Source: Priapulus caudatus (lineage: Eukaryota > Priapulida > Priapulimorpha > Priapulimorphida > Priapulidae). From it: a DNA stretch of 34,301 bases. Below the pieces are notes generated by a model. It saw only the letters and a list, made by a program, of their open reading frames with translations. It was not told the origin of the DNA and searched no databases. Shown piece by piece: positions 10,191 through 21,310 of this stretch (positions within the stretch are counted from its first letter, which is position 1; each line of letters begins with the position of its first letter). Where the stretch lies: contig NW_014577872.1 in the NCBI RefSeq assembly GCF_000485595.1, forward strand, positions 32,066-66,366. Reading direction: 5' to 3'. A program made the position numbers and the translations under genes.

Positions 10191-11479
10191 ACAGTGTGAG
10201 GTTGACTGACCTCCGCACTGACGGCCTCCCACCCAGGTGTGATGCTTGACTGATGCCGCCTGACCGCCATTTGTGAGCCTGCTTACGGCAGGTGTGAGCC
10301 TGCTTACCGCAGTGTGAGGCTGCTTTCACCGCGAGTGCTGCAGGCCTGCTTACGCGCAGTGTGAGGCCTGTACCGCAGTGTGAGGCCCTTCTTGACCCCA
10401 TTGTAGAGGCCTGATTGACCCCCCGATGGTGAGGCCTCGATTGACCCGCATTGTGCAGGCCATGATCTGACCACCAGTTAAGCCTGCCTTGACCCGGCAA
10501 TGGTGAAGCCGTGATTGACCCCCATTAGTGAGCGCCTGCTTGACGCCGCATTGTGAAGGCGTATTTGACCCATGTGAGCCCTGATTGACCCCATCTGTCC
10601 GAGGGCCTGCTGACCCGCATGTGAGGGCTGCTTGACCGGCAGTGTGAGGCTGCTTGGCCCGCATTCGTGAAGGCCTGATAGAGCCGCCATTGTGAGGCCT
10701 GCTCGACCCAGTGTGGAGCGCCTGCCTTGACCGGCAATTGTGACGGCCTGATCTGCCCCAGTATCGAAGGCCTGATTGAACCCCATTGTGAAAAGGCCTG
10801 CTTGACCCAGTAATGAGGCGCTGATTGAGCCCAAGTGTTGAGGCCTGCTTGACCCGCATCTGTGAGGCCGAATTGACCCCAGTGTGAAGCCTACTTGACT
10901 GCGCAATGTGAACCTGCTTGATCCGCGATTGTGAGGCGCTAGATTGGACCGCCAGTGTGAGGCCTACCCTTTGAACCCACTGTGCAGGCCTGCTCGACCG
11001 CAGTGTGAGGCCTCTTGAGAGTTGACGGCGCTGCTTGACCCATGTGTGAGGCCCCTGCTTGACCCGCATGTGGAGCCGCTTGACCCGCAGTGTGAGCCTA
11101 GCTTGACCCATTGCTGAGGCCTGCTTGACCCAATTGTGAAGGCCTGATTGGAGCGCCCAGTCATGAGGCTGCTTGCGCGCAGTGCTGAGGCTGAATGCCC
11201 CAATGTGAAGCTGCTATGACCCCAATTGTGAGGCCTGATTGACCCCCAAGCGTGAGGCCTGAGATCTGACCCCAGTGTTGAGGCCCTATTTGACGCCCAT
11301 CTGTGAAGGCCTGCATACCGCAGTGTGAGGCATGCTTACGCGCAGTGTGAGGCCTGCTTAGCGGCAGTGCTGAGGCCTCTTACCGGCAGTGTGAGGCTGC
11401 TTACTCTTTCGTACGCCTGATCCTGACCCATGTGGGCCTGATTGGACCCATTGTGAGGCGCTGAATTGACGCCCACGTG
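10190..11479 (-). repeat. 22-bp satellite array, indel-ridden
   Basis: Tandem copies of a 22-bp unit, GCCTGCTTGACCCCATTGTG plus AG on +, with variants at the CCCCA/CCGCA and ATT/AGT positions. About 58 units would fit, but most here carry one- or two-base insertions or deletions, so spacing drifts. The same unit forms a clean array at 23949-24535. The array follows block A copy 2 and runs into an N gap. Open frames on - with Gln/Ser/Arg/His-rich repeats arise because 22 bp shifts frame by one each unit and the unit lacks stops; I do not call a protein. Confidence 0.95.
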
Positions 11480-11504
11480 NNNNNNNNNNNNNNNNNNNNN
11501 NNNN
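11480..11504. other. Assembly gap (25 N)
   Basis: Twenty-five undetermined bases between the 22-bp satellite and block B copy 1. The two sides need not be adjacent in the genome. Confidence 1.
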
Positions 11505-11541
11505 CTAGCTCTCTCTCGCTCTCGCTCTAGCCCTCTCGCTG

Positions 11542-11598
<57 letters not shown>

Positions 11599-11818
11599 GC
11601 TCTCTCACTCTTTCTCTCGTTCTCTAGATCTGTCGCTCTTTTCTATCTCTTCCTTACTCTATTTCTTACTCTCAATCCGTTCCTTTCTTTATCGCACGCT
11701 CACTCCTCTCTCTCCACGCCCAACTGTTCTCTCTCTTTTTATTCCACTTTCTATTTCCCATCTGTCCTTTTCTTTCTCTCTTTCTCTCTCTCTCGCTCAC
11801 TCTTTCTCACTCTCTTTT

Positions 11819-11872
<54 letters not shown>

Positions 11873-12465
11873 TCCCTCGATCTCTCTCTTATCTATTTGT
11901 CTCTCGCTCACATTATTTATCGTATAACCATCGCGAGAGTACCAATCGCCGTCATCTCGGATACGCACACGAACCAAGCGTGCAGCAGCATTTCCATAGC
12001 TCTTTCCATCAGTGTGCGCTTTCCATCGCCACGGACAGAATTAAAAACAAACCCGGAACCGGTACGAGACGCACGACAGGGAACCACTGCATGTCGTCAT
12101 CGTCGTCATCATCATCGTCGTCACCGTCGACACGTGGCCAACGACGCCGATACAAAAACGCAGCCGATGCCAACGAGCACGCTTGACAATAGAGAGCGCA
12201 ATCAGCGGTCAGTCTCATGGAGGTTGCGACAAGGTGCGGGTTGTGCGCACGAGTTACTGCGTGCGTAGGGCCTGTATAGTGATCGCTCTGCAGCAGCGGC
12301 GGTGGTGGCGTGATGTACATCGCTTGTTTTTAAACACTACACGCGCCGCTCGAGGCGTCTGGCGCGGCCGCTATATGCCTCAGAGATTGATTACTCACAA
12401 CCATAATATTTACACGCGCCGACGGCTAGTATATAGGTACATAGATAGCACGCTAGAAGATACGT

Positions 12466-12496
<31 letters not shown>

Positions 12497-12497
12497 G
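11505..12497 (+). repeat. Block B, copy 1 (partial)
   Basis: A CT-rich tract (to about 11910) is followed by about 560 bp of mixed sequence and a (CA)n run (about 12471-12496). The same order occurs at about 14998-16115 and 27889-28998. Shared landmarks: ATTATTTATCGTATAACC, the GACAGAATTAAAAACAAACC segment, a run of CGTCATCGTCGTCATC-type triplets and GCGGCCGC. Here the CA run is followed at once by block X, whereas in the other two copies it is followed by a TA microsatellite and block Y. The junction is therefore unusual. Open frames differ between the three copies because of single-base indels. Confidence 0.85.
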
Positions 12498-13500
12498 TGG
12501 GTGCACATCCGGACGTGCATGTGTGGGCGCGCGCGTACACACGATGTTTTCATATGAGGCTAAATCTTTCGCTGCCCAAAAATAACACTATCAACTGTTT
12601 GGAAAATACATTCGCATGCAGGCGTAGGAATATTGCAGTTGGATGAAGATAATGTTGTAAATCTGAATCGCATAGCGCTGTATTACTGGGTCTCTTACGC
12701 CTCCAAGTCATTCACTATAACTAGTTTATACGTATAAACATTACAATGTGTAAAATTCGACGAAATTGTCATCACTTGTCCCGACGAAACCTTTTTCCTT
12801 ACCAAGAGCGTTTAGCAAATTTACTCGTACAAATAAAATTACTTACGTATCAGGTTTATTCATTAGTTTGGCTTCATAATTGCTCATAATGTGGACGTTA
12901 TTAACATGTTCGGTGCGTAGGTAGCGGCCTCGGCGAAATTCTTCAAGATTCACGGGGTTTAAAAACACGGATTTAAAAAAGGGGTATTCGCTTGACATGT
13001 GTTTGTTGTTTTGTGTGTGTTTGTGTGTGGGTGTGTCTGTTTGTGCGTGTCTGTGTGCATACATGTGCGAGCGTGTGCGTGTGATCATCTCTCTGTGTGT
13101 GCATGCGTGCGTATAGATTAGACTCTCCGTATTCACTCGCACGCCAAGCACGCTCGTTACACGTGCCCATGCTGAGCACTGCATTTTTATACAACGTTGC
13201 CTTCTAGGAAAATAAGCAGCCCTAGACGAAGCGAGCGACACCTATTCTGCCTAGACGCCCAGACCTCGGTTACGAGCGACAGACCTAATGAGCCTAATTG
13301 CCCGTATGTCTTCTCATAATAAATATTAATTGATGCGCTTACTCGTCGCGATCGCTAGATGCGTTCAGATCAAAGTCTACTTACTGAGCTAGCTCGTATA
13401 GCTTAACTGCCGCAAAAAAATATGGCGCCGCTTCCGCCGCGGGGCAGCGGGACGAGTCGGTGTGTCATCAACATCGTCTGCGCGGACGGCGTGACGCTGG

Positions 13501-13508
13501 TGACGTCA
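13501..13508. promoter_or_regulatory. Perfect CRE palindrome TGACGTCA
   Basis: The full cAMP-response-element consensus bound by CREB/ATF bZIP proteins, in a CpG-rich setting; also present in block X copy 2 at 26378-26385. Function is not shown. Confidence 0.35.
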
Positions 13509-13549
13509 GCGGACGTGAATGCGGGCGCGCGCCGTGAGTGCGGTGCCAC

Positions 13550-13850
13550 GGCCGGGGGGGGGGCAGAAGTGTGGGAGAGACGGAGTGAGGGAGGGGAGAA
13601 GTGAGCGAGAGGAGATATAGTGGAAGGGAGGAATGCGGGAGGGGAAAAGTAAGGGAGAGGAGAAATAAGGGCGAGGAGAAGTGAGAGAGGGGTGGAGTAT
13701 GAGAGGAGAGGAGTGAGGGTGAGGAGAAGTGAGGGAGGGGTGGAGTATGAGAGGAGAGAAGTAAGGGAGAAGAGAAATGGGGGAGAGGAACTGCGAGACA
13801 GGGATCTGTGAGCGAGGGGGAGGAGTGAGGGAGGGAAGGAGGATAGATAG
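13550..13850 (+). repeat. GA-rich minisatellite, copy 1
   Basis: Purine-rich + strand made of related segments such as GAGGAGAAGTGAGGGAGGGG and TGGAGTATGAGAGGAGAG, a unit of about 48-54 bp recurring imperfectly after a G-run. All three frames of the - strand are open (Leu/Ser/Pro-rich), as expected of a pyrimidine strand without stops. It is repeated at about 26434-26735. Confidence 0.85.
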
Positions 13851-14247
13851 AGACGCGTCGGCGGAACACGTAAACTTCCGCCCGCACACTTAATCCCAGC
13901 GCGCCGCGCGCCAATAAATATTTGTCGGCATACGCTTCCGGTGGGTGCGCGTTTCCGGTTCGTGAGACTGGCGGCAACTCGTGTCGGAAATATTGTTCGC
14001 GTCATGAGCGGGAATCAGTGGCGCCGAGAGAGCCGCAGCTTAAAATATTCATCTCTCACATACATCTAAAAAACCTGAAAAAGTGTAGATGCGAAATATA
14101 GTCTTAGATGATAGCGAATAGGCTGCTTATTACACTAACGAGATAAATATTAAGAATTTATGCTGTTATAATATATGAAATAACAATTGAACATGTCATA
14201 ACACAGCCACATTCATACTCTATCAAGGGGCATCCGATTCTGTGTAG

Positions 14248-14255
14248 TATAAATA
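14248..14255 (+). promoter_or_regulatory. TATAAATA site in block X
   Basis: TATA-box match 138 bp before the ATG of the short frame at 14393; kept at 27128-27135 in copy 2. Low confidence. Confidence 0.2.
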
Positions 14256-14392
14256 TTATTTAGCCTTACACTGAGACGGTCCGAGAGCCACGATCTATAC
14301 ATGTGGCAACGAAAATCAAAACGGGAAATCAAAATTCTAATCGTTCATGTTTTGGTGGATAGAGCGAAGTATACGAGCCAGTGTTGTATGAC

Positions 14393-14614
14393 ATGTCGGC
14401 CTTACTGCAAACGCTTGCTGTTACGCAAGCAACGTCACGACAGCAGGCAGTAAACGGTCCGGAAAATATTCGAAATGCAGACTGCATGCAGTCGTTGACG
14501 AAGCGCCGATGGCATGAGTCCGCGGAACGAAAGCGTGAAAATTGTCGAATCCGCGTCTGCGATTGCGAGCGCTCTGGAAGAGAAGGGGTGCGTGCTTATA
14601 TAGATGCGATATAA
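14393..14614 (+). CDS. Short open frame of unknown function in block X
   Basis: A 73-codon frame from an ATG at 14393, beginning MSALLQTLAVTQATSRQQAV and ending in an Arg/Glu/Cys-rich part. I do not recognise a family and see no signal peptide or membrane segment. In block X copy 2 the first 44 or so codons are kept with two changes; then a single extra C shifts the frame to an early stop. A two-sided indel in the middle restores the frame, which is mildly suggestive of coding or of a sequencing slip. The opposite strand is also open. It may be chance or a first exon downstream of the TATAAATA site. Confidence 0.12.
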   Translation: MSALLQTLAVTQATSRQQAVNGPENIRNADCMQSLTKRRWHESAERKRENCRIRVCDCERSGREGVRAYIDAI

Positions 14615-14997
14615 GCATAAAGATAAAGCATAAGATAACCCGCAAACTCTAGTTATGCCTCTCGTTCGAAATCCGCTGATTTTTAGGCTGCCGACGTGAC
14701 CTTCAAAAGATACGGCGCTCGGCCGCCGTGCCTGGAGACGAGGAATACGATTGTTGATAAGACTGTTAGGCGATCGTTGATGCCATTATTGTAAGCTCGT
14801 TAGTGCGCTATAAGATCGTAAACAAGCGAGCAGACAGAAAGCTGCGCGAAGAAATGCTAATAGTTAACGGTTTTTCTCGGCCTGGAAACAATGCGATGGA
14901 AACACGGTCCGTGCGCTCAGCGGGCGGCAGCAGCAACAACAGCCTATCTGTTTCTGCTTATCTCTCTCGTTCGCTTGCACGCTTTCTCTTTCTCTCC

Positions 14998-16123
14998 CTA
15001 GCTCTCTCTATCTCGCTCTCCGCTCTAGGCCCTCTCGCTGTCCCTCTCTCCCTGAGCCCTGTCTCTCTCTCTCTCCTCTCTCATCTTCGTCCTCTCATCT
15101 CGTCTCTCTCTCCCTCTCTCTCTCATCTCTTCTCTCTCTCTCTTCTCGCTCTCTCACTCTTTCTCTCGTTCTCTAGATCTGTCGCTCTTTTCTATCTCTT
15201 CCTTACTCTTATTTCTTACTCTCAATTCCGTTCCTTTCTTATCGCACGCTCACTCCTCTCTCTCCCACGCCCAAACTTTCTCTCTCTTTTTATTCCACTT
15301 TCTATTTCCCATCTGTCCTTTTCTTTATCTCTTTCTCTCTCTCCTCGCTGTCACGTCTTTCTCACTCTCTTTTCTCTCTCTCTTTCTCTCTCTCTCTCCT
15401 CTCTCGTGTCTCTCTCTCTTTCTCTTCCCTCGATCTCTCTCTTATCTATTTGTCTCTCGCTCACCATTATTTATCGTATAACCATCGCGAGAGGTACCAA
15501 TCGCCGTCATCTCGGATACGCACACGAACCAAGCGTGCCAGCAGCATTTCCATAGCTCTTTTCCATCAGTGTGCGCTTTCCATCGCCACGGACAGAATTA
15601 AAAACAAACCCGGAACCCGGTACGAGACGCACGACAGGGAACCACTGCATGTCGTCATCGTCGTCATCATCAAATCGTCGTCACCGTCGACACGTGCCAA
15701 CGCCGCCGATACAAAAACGCAGCCGATGCAACGAGCACGCTTGACAATAGAGAGCGCAATCAGCGGCTCAGTCTCATGGAGGTTGCGACAAGGTGCGGGT
15801 TGTGCGCACGGAGTTACTGCGTGGCGTAAGGGCCTGTATAGTGATCGCTCTGCAGCAACGGCGGTGGTGGCGTGATGTACATCGCTTGTTTTTAAACACT
15901 ACGAGCGCCGCGCGCTCGAGGCGTCTGGCGCGGCCGCTATAATGCCTCAGAGATTGATTACTCACAACCATAATATTTACACGCGGCCCGACGCTAGTAT
16001 ATAGGTACGATAGATAGCACGCTAGAAGATACGTACGCGCGCGACACACCACACACACAGCACACACACACAACACACACACACACACACAACACACGCA
16101 CGCACGCACGCACACACCACACA

Positions 16124-16171
<48 letters not shown>

Positions 16172-16210
16172 AAGTCTGACGACGATATTTAAGGTGTGTA
16201 TATGAGGATG
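14998..16210 (+). repeat. Block B, copy 2, with CA and TA microsatellites
   Basis: CT-rich tract (to about 15450), mixed sequence matching copies 1 and 3, an imperfect (CA)n run (about 16043-16117), then an uninterrupted-looking TA run (about 16127-16169) and a short mixed segment. The Ser/Leu-rich frame across the CT tract is read-through. Confidence 0.85.
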
Positions 16211-16302
16211 TTATACTTACACGCACAGGCACGCACGCACACACATGCACTCAATCTCTCTCACACACACGCGCACCGGAACACACAACAACACACACAC
16301 AC

Positions 16303-16343
<41 letters not shown>

Positions 16344-16490
16344 ACACACACACACGCACGCACACACACGGCGCGCGGCGCGCACACACACCACACAACA
16401 CACACACACACACACACACACTGCACACGCACACGCACACGACACCACGCACACTCACACGCACACGCACGACGCACATGCGTGCACATG
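16211..16490 (+). repeat. Imperfect CA microsatellite, copy 1
   Basis: About 280 bp of (CA)n with CGCA and CCACA interruptions. Thr/His-rich (+) and Cys/Val-rich (-) frames are repeat read-through. It corresponds to about 29101-29356. Confidence 0.95.
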
Positions 16491-17676
16491 CTCCGGCTAC
16501 ATCAGCCAACGTCGCGTGTTAGCAGAGATAATTGATCTGCGATAATTAAGATAAATTCAATAGGATAATTAGTAAGTCTGGGCCGATCAAACGCTCTGGC
16601 CCCACATAGCTTCCCCGAACTCCACCAGCCCCACCCTCACCAATCCCACTTCATAGGTTAGCCAAATGGTTTTTCACGCCTGATAAATTAGGTTAGAAGT
16701 TATTTCCAAGTACTGCGTGCGTGCGTGAGTGTGTTCGTTTGGTGTGTTCATGCGGAAGACCATAATAAGAGACGGTGCATAACACAAATTGAGTTTTCAA
16801 ACGGTCGTTTTGCTCCAGGCCTTCACCCGCCTGTCTCTCTCTCTCTCTTTCCCCTCTCTCTATCTCTGCCTCCCAACACCCGACCGCTCTGGGTTTTATC
16901 GCATGGCAGCGACCGGTCGCGCCTGTGTTTTTCACTTGCTTCTACTTTAGCTCTTCATCGCTTAGCGAGGCAAACAGTTTACCGTCAGCCCGTGCGCGCG
17001 TACGCGTTGTCGATAATAACGTAGGAATCGTTAGCTTCACACGTTTCGCAGGGGTATGGTGTGTAGGCTGTGCAGGACTGAGCGCGTGCATAGAAGAGAG
17101 AGCGACACGAAGCCGTAAGAGTTTCCCGTCAAGACCGCGCGCCACGTGTCTACTGAACGCATTACCGCATAACGCGTCTGCCGAGGCGGCATCCATAGAG
17201 AGGACAGCAGCAGGAGAAGACGGTAATGACGGGAGAAGCCGCATCCTGGTGAACGACGCGAAGGAGAGAGAAAAAATAGGACACGGTCTAGCGGGAGATC
17301 CCGTTCGCGCGCCGACGCTACCAATAACCAACATTCCGATCTGCCCGGAACAGGAAGCCGTCATCATTTCGCGCTCATCGCCGCCGCCGGCCGCCGCCGC
17401 ATGCCGAGGGATGCGCGGTAACCAGTGCCGGGCTCTCTCCCCATTCACTTTTCCATTTGCGAGCAGTAGCGCGCGAGCACGGGCCACGCCCAACCGGCAG
17501 TCATGTGGCTACTACGACATCTAATATGTAGTAATCGCAGACGCCTCTATATTTACGTTGGCATCCGGCGTCTTTGTAGTAGAGCAAACTTACGCGCGCA
17601 CACAGACACATCCACCGCCATACGCAAGCGCGCTAAATCACATACACAGTGTGCAGACACACGGGAACGGGAAGAC

Positions 17677-17683
17677 TATATAG
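17677..17683 (+). promoter_or_regulatory. TATA-box-like site before exon candidate, copy 1
   Basis: TATATAG, 100 bp upstream of the candidate ATG at 17777; kept in copy 2 at 30533-30539, 99 bp upstream of its ATG. No clear initiator motif at the expected distance. Confidence 0.3.
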
Positions 17684-17776
17684 AGCTGTACTAACGCGGA
17701 GGTAGTGCGCCTAGAACTAGCAGAACTGCGGGTAGAAGCTAGGAACGCGACTGGACCTGCGATCAACGAGTGAGCG

Positions 17777-17840
17777 ATGCTTAGCATATCGCTACTACTC
17801 GTACCTTGTCGTCTTGTTACGGCTTGATCGAAGCCGATAG
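17777..17840 (+). pseudogene. Putative signal-peptide exon, frame-broken copy 1
   Basis: Counterpart of 30632-30692. The ATG and first eight codons (MLSISLLL) are the same, but an extra G after CTACTACTC shifts the frame to a stop within 17 codons. Two more single-base insertions (a C in GATCGAAGCC, a G in GCCGATAG) precede the same GTAAGC donor-like site at 17841. The break may be sequencing error and not a real mutation. Called pseudogene only in the sense that the frame as given is not open. Confidence 0.2.
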
Positions 17841-17846
17841 GTAAGC

Positions 17847-18235
17847 TGTAATGACCTTTTTACCCTTATCGCCGTCTTTAACTAAAGTTTTGAATTAAAT
17901 CTCATCATCGAAAATATCAGCATATTATGCATGTAAGCGATGTTGTTCCATTTTCCTGGCCTGTGGTAGTGGCTAAGGCTAAAAGTTAAAATTCATGTTC
18001 TTAATTCGTTTTAAAATCACGTGTTATAATGATGACCTTATATATATATACATAATCGATAAACATTTGATCGATTTGTATTATAACTTTCTTCATGCGA
18101 ATTCTGATGTTGAACTTGTTGAAGATGTCAAAGTTACGATCTCGCTCAAAACGTTTGCGATTATTCTTACGCCGGTGATGTATTTAAATTACTGAGTGAG
18201 AAGGACAGCGCAACAACAGCAGCAATATTAAACCT
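17847..18235 (+). other. AT-rich stretch after the exon candidate, copy 1
   Basis: Contains TA runs and an open frame of about 66 codons (17995-18195, from an ATG) whose last part reads FLHANSDVELVEDVKVTISL. That C-terminal part is the same in copy 2 up to LKTFAIILT, then diverges by an indel. No family recognised and no convincing splice acceptor before it, so no exon is called. Confidence 0.2.
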
Positions 18236-18535
18236 TGCAAATAACAACAAACAACAATAACAACAATAATAAATAATAACAACAACAACAAGCAACACCC
18301 AATAACAATAACAGTAACAATACCAATAACGATAACAATAACAATAACAATAACAATAGCAATAGCAATAGTAACTGCAATAGCCATAAACGATAACAAC
18401 AACCAATAACAATAACGATGATGATAATAATGTGATGATATAATATCAATGATGACATCAACATTCTGAGAAAACAACAACACCACTCACAACAAAAGAA
18501 GGCAACATGCAGCACTGACGTACTATAAGACCAGC

Positions 18536-18579
<44 letters not shown>

Positions 18580-19497
18580 CAGCAGCAGCAGTGGAAGCAG
18601 CAACAACAACAGCAGCTGCAGCAGTATCAGTAGTACGCAGTGTAGTAGAGATAGTAGAATAAAACAAGGTGGAGGAGGAGCAGTAGATATGAATAATGCA
18701 TGCATCATCATCTTCATCATCGTCATCCATCAATTAATCAACATCGTCATCATCATCACCAGCCGTGTAGCAGTATTGGGTAGCGGTGGTGGAAAATGGT
18801 AGTGGTAAGTGGTATGAGGCTTAGTGGTAGTGATAGTGGTAAGTGGTAGTGGTAGTGTGTAGTGGTAGTTGACTTCGTAGTGGTAGTGGTAGTGGTAGTG
18901 GTAGTGGTAAGTGTAGTGGTAGTGTAGTGGTAGCTGGTAGTGGTAGTGGTAGTGGTAGTGGTAGTGGTAGTGTAGTGGTAGGGTGTGAGGAGTAGTGGTA
19001 GTGGGGTAGAGGGTAGGTCAGTGGTATGTGGTAGTGGTAGTGACTATGGTAGTGGTAGTGGTAGTAGTTAGTGGTAGTGGTAGTGGTAGTGGTAGTGGTA
19101 GGGCAGTATGCAGCAGTAACTACTACAGAAGCAACAACAACAAACACACATACAACAGGCAGCAGCAACAACACAGAAAGCAGTAAGAGCAGCCGACATA
19201 CACAAGCACACCACAGGGCGCTCGCCACCAAACCGACCGCCCATTCGCCAGCAGCACCGCTAAGAGAGCCACGCGCAAGGCATGATCATCATCAGTACAT
19301 CGTCGTCGTCATCATCATCTATAATCAGCAGCAGCAGGCAGCAACAACAACAACAACGAGCAGCAGCAGGCAAGTTGCATGCAGTAGCAGTAGTAGTAGT
19401 AGCAGCAAACAACACAACAACAACAAGCAACAACAACAAAGCAGGCAGCAGTGGGGCCGGCGGCGAACAGCAGCAGCAGGCAACAGCGTTTATCGAA
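18236..19497 (+). repeat. Composite tri/hexanucleotide repeat region, copy 1
   Basis: In order: AAC/AAT-type triplets (about 18240-18420), mixed (18421-18534), AGT then AGC triplets (18535-18650), ATC triplets (about 18705-18760), a GGTAGT hexamer tract (about 18785-19105), then CAA/CAG/AGC/AGT triplets (19110-19495). The hexamer tract has almost no C on +. Homopeptide frames (Asn, Ser, Thr, Leu, Tyr/Cys runs) follow from the repeats. Compared with 31071-32212 this copy carries many single-base insertions and deletions in otherwise regular repeats. Confidence 0.95.
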
Positions 19498-20604
19498 TAC
19501 GCGCGCTAACGCGCAGCGATCCATGCAAATATTTTGCGCCGCCAACGTTTCGGTGTGTTTATCTGCGCGGCATTAAATCTTAACTTTATGGACTGCCGGC
19601 GTGCAGACGCGCGCCTTGCACGTATGCACATCAGGCCGGCACTGGAGTTAGTCAGGGTGCGTGTAAAGAGCAGCGCGAGCCGCCAGGATATGTTTGGCAG
19701 CCTGGGCCAGGCGTCTGCTCGCAGGCTCCTGCTGAGCTGATACGCCTTTTTCCGTCAACTGTAATGAACCGTAGTGCGGCAAGTAATAAACTCTACTGTT
19801 TGGGCCGCTACAAAGAACCACTGAGGCTGTGAGCCGTTCCCTCGATGACGCCCGCGAGAAGGAAAGCGTTAGCGCTGTTAGGCGCGCAGCAGCCGGAAGT
19901 GCTGAATGTGTGCATGTATAGACCACAGCTAATAGTAATCCATTACGCTGAGGAATAATCGCATGTATGTGGGAGGGTTCGTTTTAGGAAAATGTGCTGT
20001 TTTTTAATTTCCTAAAGAATTGATAATAACGTGACTGAATTAATAACGTAAATTTAAGGCGTAATAATAATAACGCAATTGGAATAATAACGTGGTAATA
20101 CTTAAGAACGACTTATTGTGTAATTGTAAATATCTAACTGATGATGAGAGAGAGAAGAGTGAAAGAGAGAAAGACAGACATGAGCGAGCGAGAGAGATAC
20201 AGGGAGCTAGCAAAAGAGACCAAAACATAGAAACAACGAAGACTAGCCTGTCTCCAATAAACTTTCATTGCGTAGCTTTCACTGTATACTTGAGCGGCGG
20301 CGGAGAAGTGAAAGCATTCTTGTAAACGTTGGCTTTCATTGCCCTTTTCTTACACATTTATGACAAAGTAAACACGAGTAGGTGCGAGCAGCGCGTTTTT
20401 CTACCGCAACATAAAAAAACACATTTCTTTGAAAGGACCCGCTGTGGTGAGTTGAAATTACTTATCGTGTTTCACATAAGCTAATACGATGAATCGCTGA
20501 CCGAGGCTTAATGGTTATACAAACTGACATGCGCAGATTGCGGTTTCCGTGACCAGTAGTCGCGCGGCGCACACAGACACTCATCGCTACTTATCCGCTG
20601 GCTG

Positions 20605-20612
20605 TGACGTCA
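20605..20612. promoter_or_regulatory. Perfect CRE palindrome TGACGTCA
   Basis: CREB/ATF consensus in a CpG-rich segment, followed by a second half-site-like GACGTAA. Present in copy 2 at 33266-33273. Confidence 0.35.
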
Positions 20613-20904
20613 GCGCGCGTCAGACGTAAATTCGCGCGTTCGTGCGCATACAAGATTGATGTCCGCCGCGTGAAACCGTAGACTGGCAAAGCCAAACCGG
20701 AACGCACGAACAATACGATACCGGAGTCCCAATTGCATACAATCGGGCGTATTATAATTACCATGTGAATTCCTATAACACATTCTGGTGGGCGTGCTTT
20801 GCCTCATACGCGCCCGTCGATCCCGTGCGTGGCGTGGCGTGCGATTCGTGCGGCGCGCGTGATACCGCGGTTAAAAATTTAGATTAAGACCTGGTTACAA
20901 ATCG

Positions 20905-21243
20905 TTAAACGGGAAGTAAAATCGGAAATTTCATCTTGAAACACATCAGGCGATTAAGACGGAACTCGTGGTTAAAATCTGGTATCAATCCAAAAAGATC
21001 AATCGGGGCCCCGAGAAACTAAAAATCTAATTTAATTGTAAGAGACAATGCAATTTTAAAACCAGGAATAAGCCAGATGCGCGTTTAAAACGCGATCTCC
21101 ACAAAGCGAACAGAATTCGCATTTTCGGGGGATGCATGCGCCAACAAATCGATTGTCACAGGTTGCAGGTGTCTTCCCAGGCGAGTCTCTTATTTTCTGG
21201 TCGGACTCATTGCGCAGCTCGTAAAACTGTCTCGCCATCCTAT
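20905..21243 (+). pseudogene. Frame-broken counterpart of the 33569-33886 open frame
   Basis: Aligns with the open stretch in copy 2 from the TTAAAATC-rich start to the GGCGTGACGG end, but carries several single-base insertions and deletions, so no frame stays open. Either one copy has decayed or this stretch has poor base quality; neighbouring repeats favour the latter. Confidence 0.2.
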
Positions 21244-21310
21244 TTGGCGTGACGGTGAACGACGCGGCGCGCTGTTTTTTCTATCGATCGTTCGGGGGAG
21301 AGCGTTACAA

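Larger units (their letters stand above)
12497..14997 (+). repeat. Block X, copy 1 (about 2.5 kb)
   Basis: Matches 25366-27888 in the same orientation from GTGCACATCCGGACGTGCAT onward. It contains a TG-rich tract (about 13008-13090), a GA-rich minisatellite (13550-13850), a TGACGTCA site (13501-13508), a TATAAATA site (14248-14255) and a short open frame. The right end passes into the CT tract of block B copy 2. Differences between the two copies are mainly single-base indels. I see no recognisable gene or transposon ends. Confidence 0.85.
16491..18220 (+). repeat. Block Y, copy 1 (mixed, CpG-rich)
   Basis: Matches about 29357-31070. It contains a CT run (about 16831-16865), a CpG-rich part (about 16920-17500) with overlapping open frames on both strands, and the promoter/exon candidate near 17677-17846. 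The long frames (about 199 codons on +, 183 on -) are not maintained in the other copy, which differs at runs of A, C and CCG triplets, so I do not call them. Confidence 0.75.
19498..21310 (+). other. Mixed flank between triplet region and 35-mer, copy 1
   Basis: Matches about 32213-33957. It holds an AT-rich part (about 19980-20110), a GA-rich part (about 20140-20200), a CRE palindrome (20605-20612) and the degraded counterpart of the open frame at 33569-33886. No open frame is shared intact by the two copies. Confidence 0.6.

Noticed and set aside
10350-11111. Large repeat protein on - (Gln/Ser/Arg/His, 22-residue period)
   Set aside because: A 22-bp unit shifts frame by one each copy and lacks stops on -, so all frames are open; the same holds at 23923-24594, where the frame also crosses an N gap.
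13403-14005. About 200-codon Ser/Pro/Leu-rich frame on -
   Set aside because: Driven by the GA-rich minisatellite; all three - frames are open there.
16942-17493. Long overlapping open frames on both strands in block Y
   Set aside because: The second copy (29849-30355) has indels that change the frame and the deduced ends; no motif, and both strands are open because of CpG-rich composition.
19071-19583. Poly-Ser/Asn/Gln-like frames over triplet repeats (also 32010-32288)
   Set aside because: Pure triplet repeats stay open in several frames; no non-repeat coding flank, promoter or conserved frame supports a homopeptide gene.
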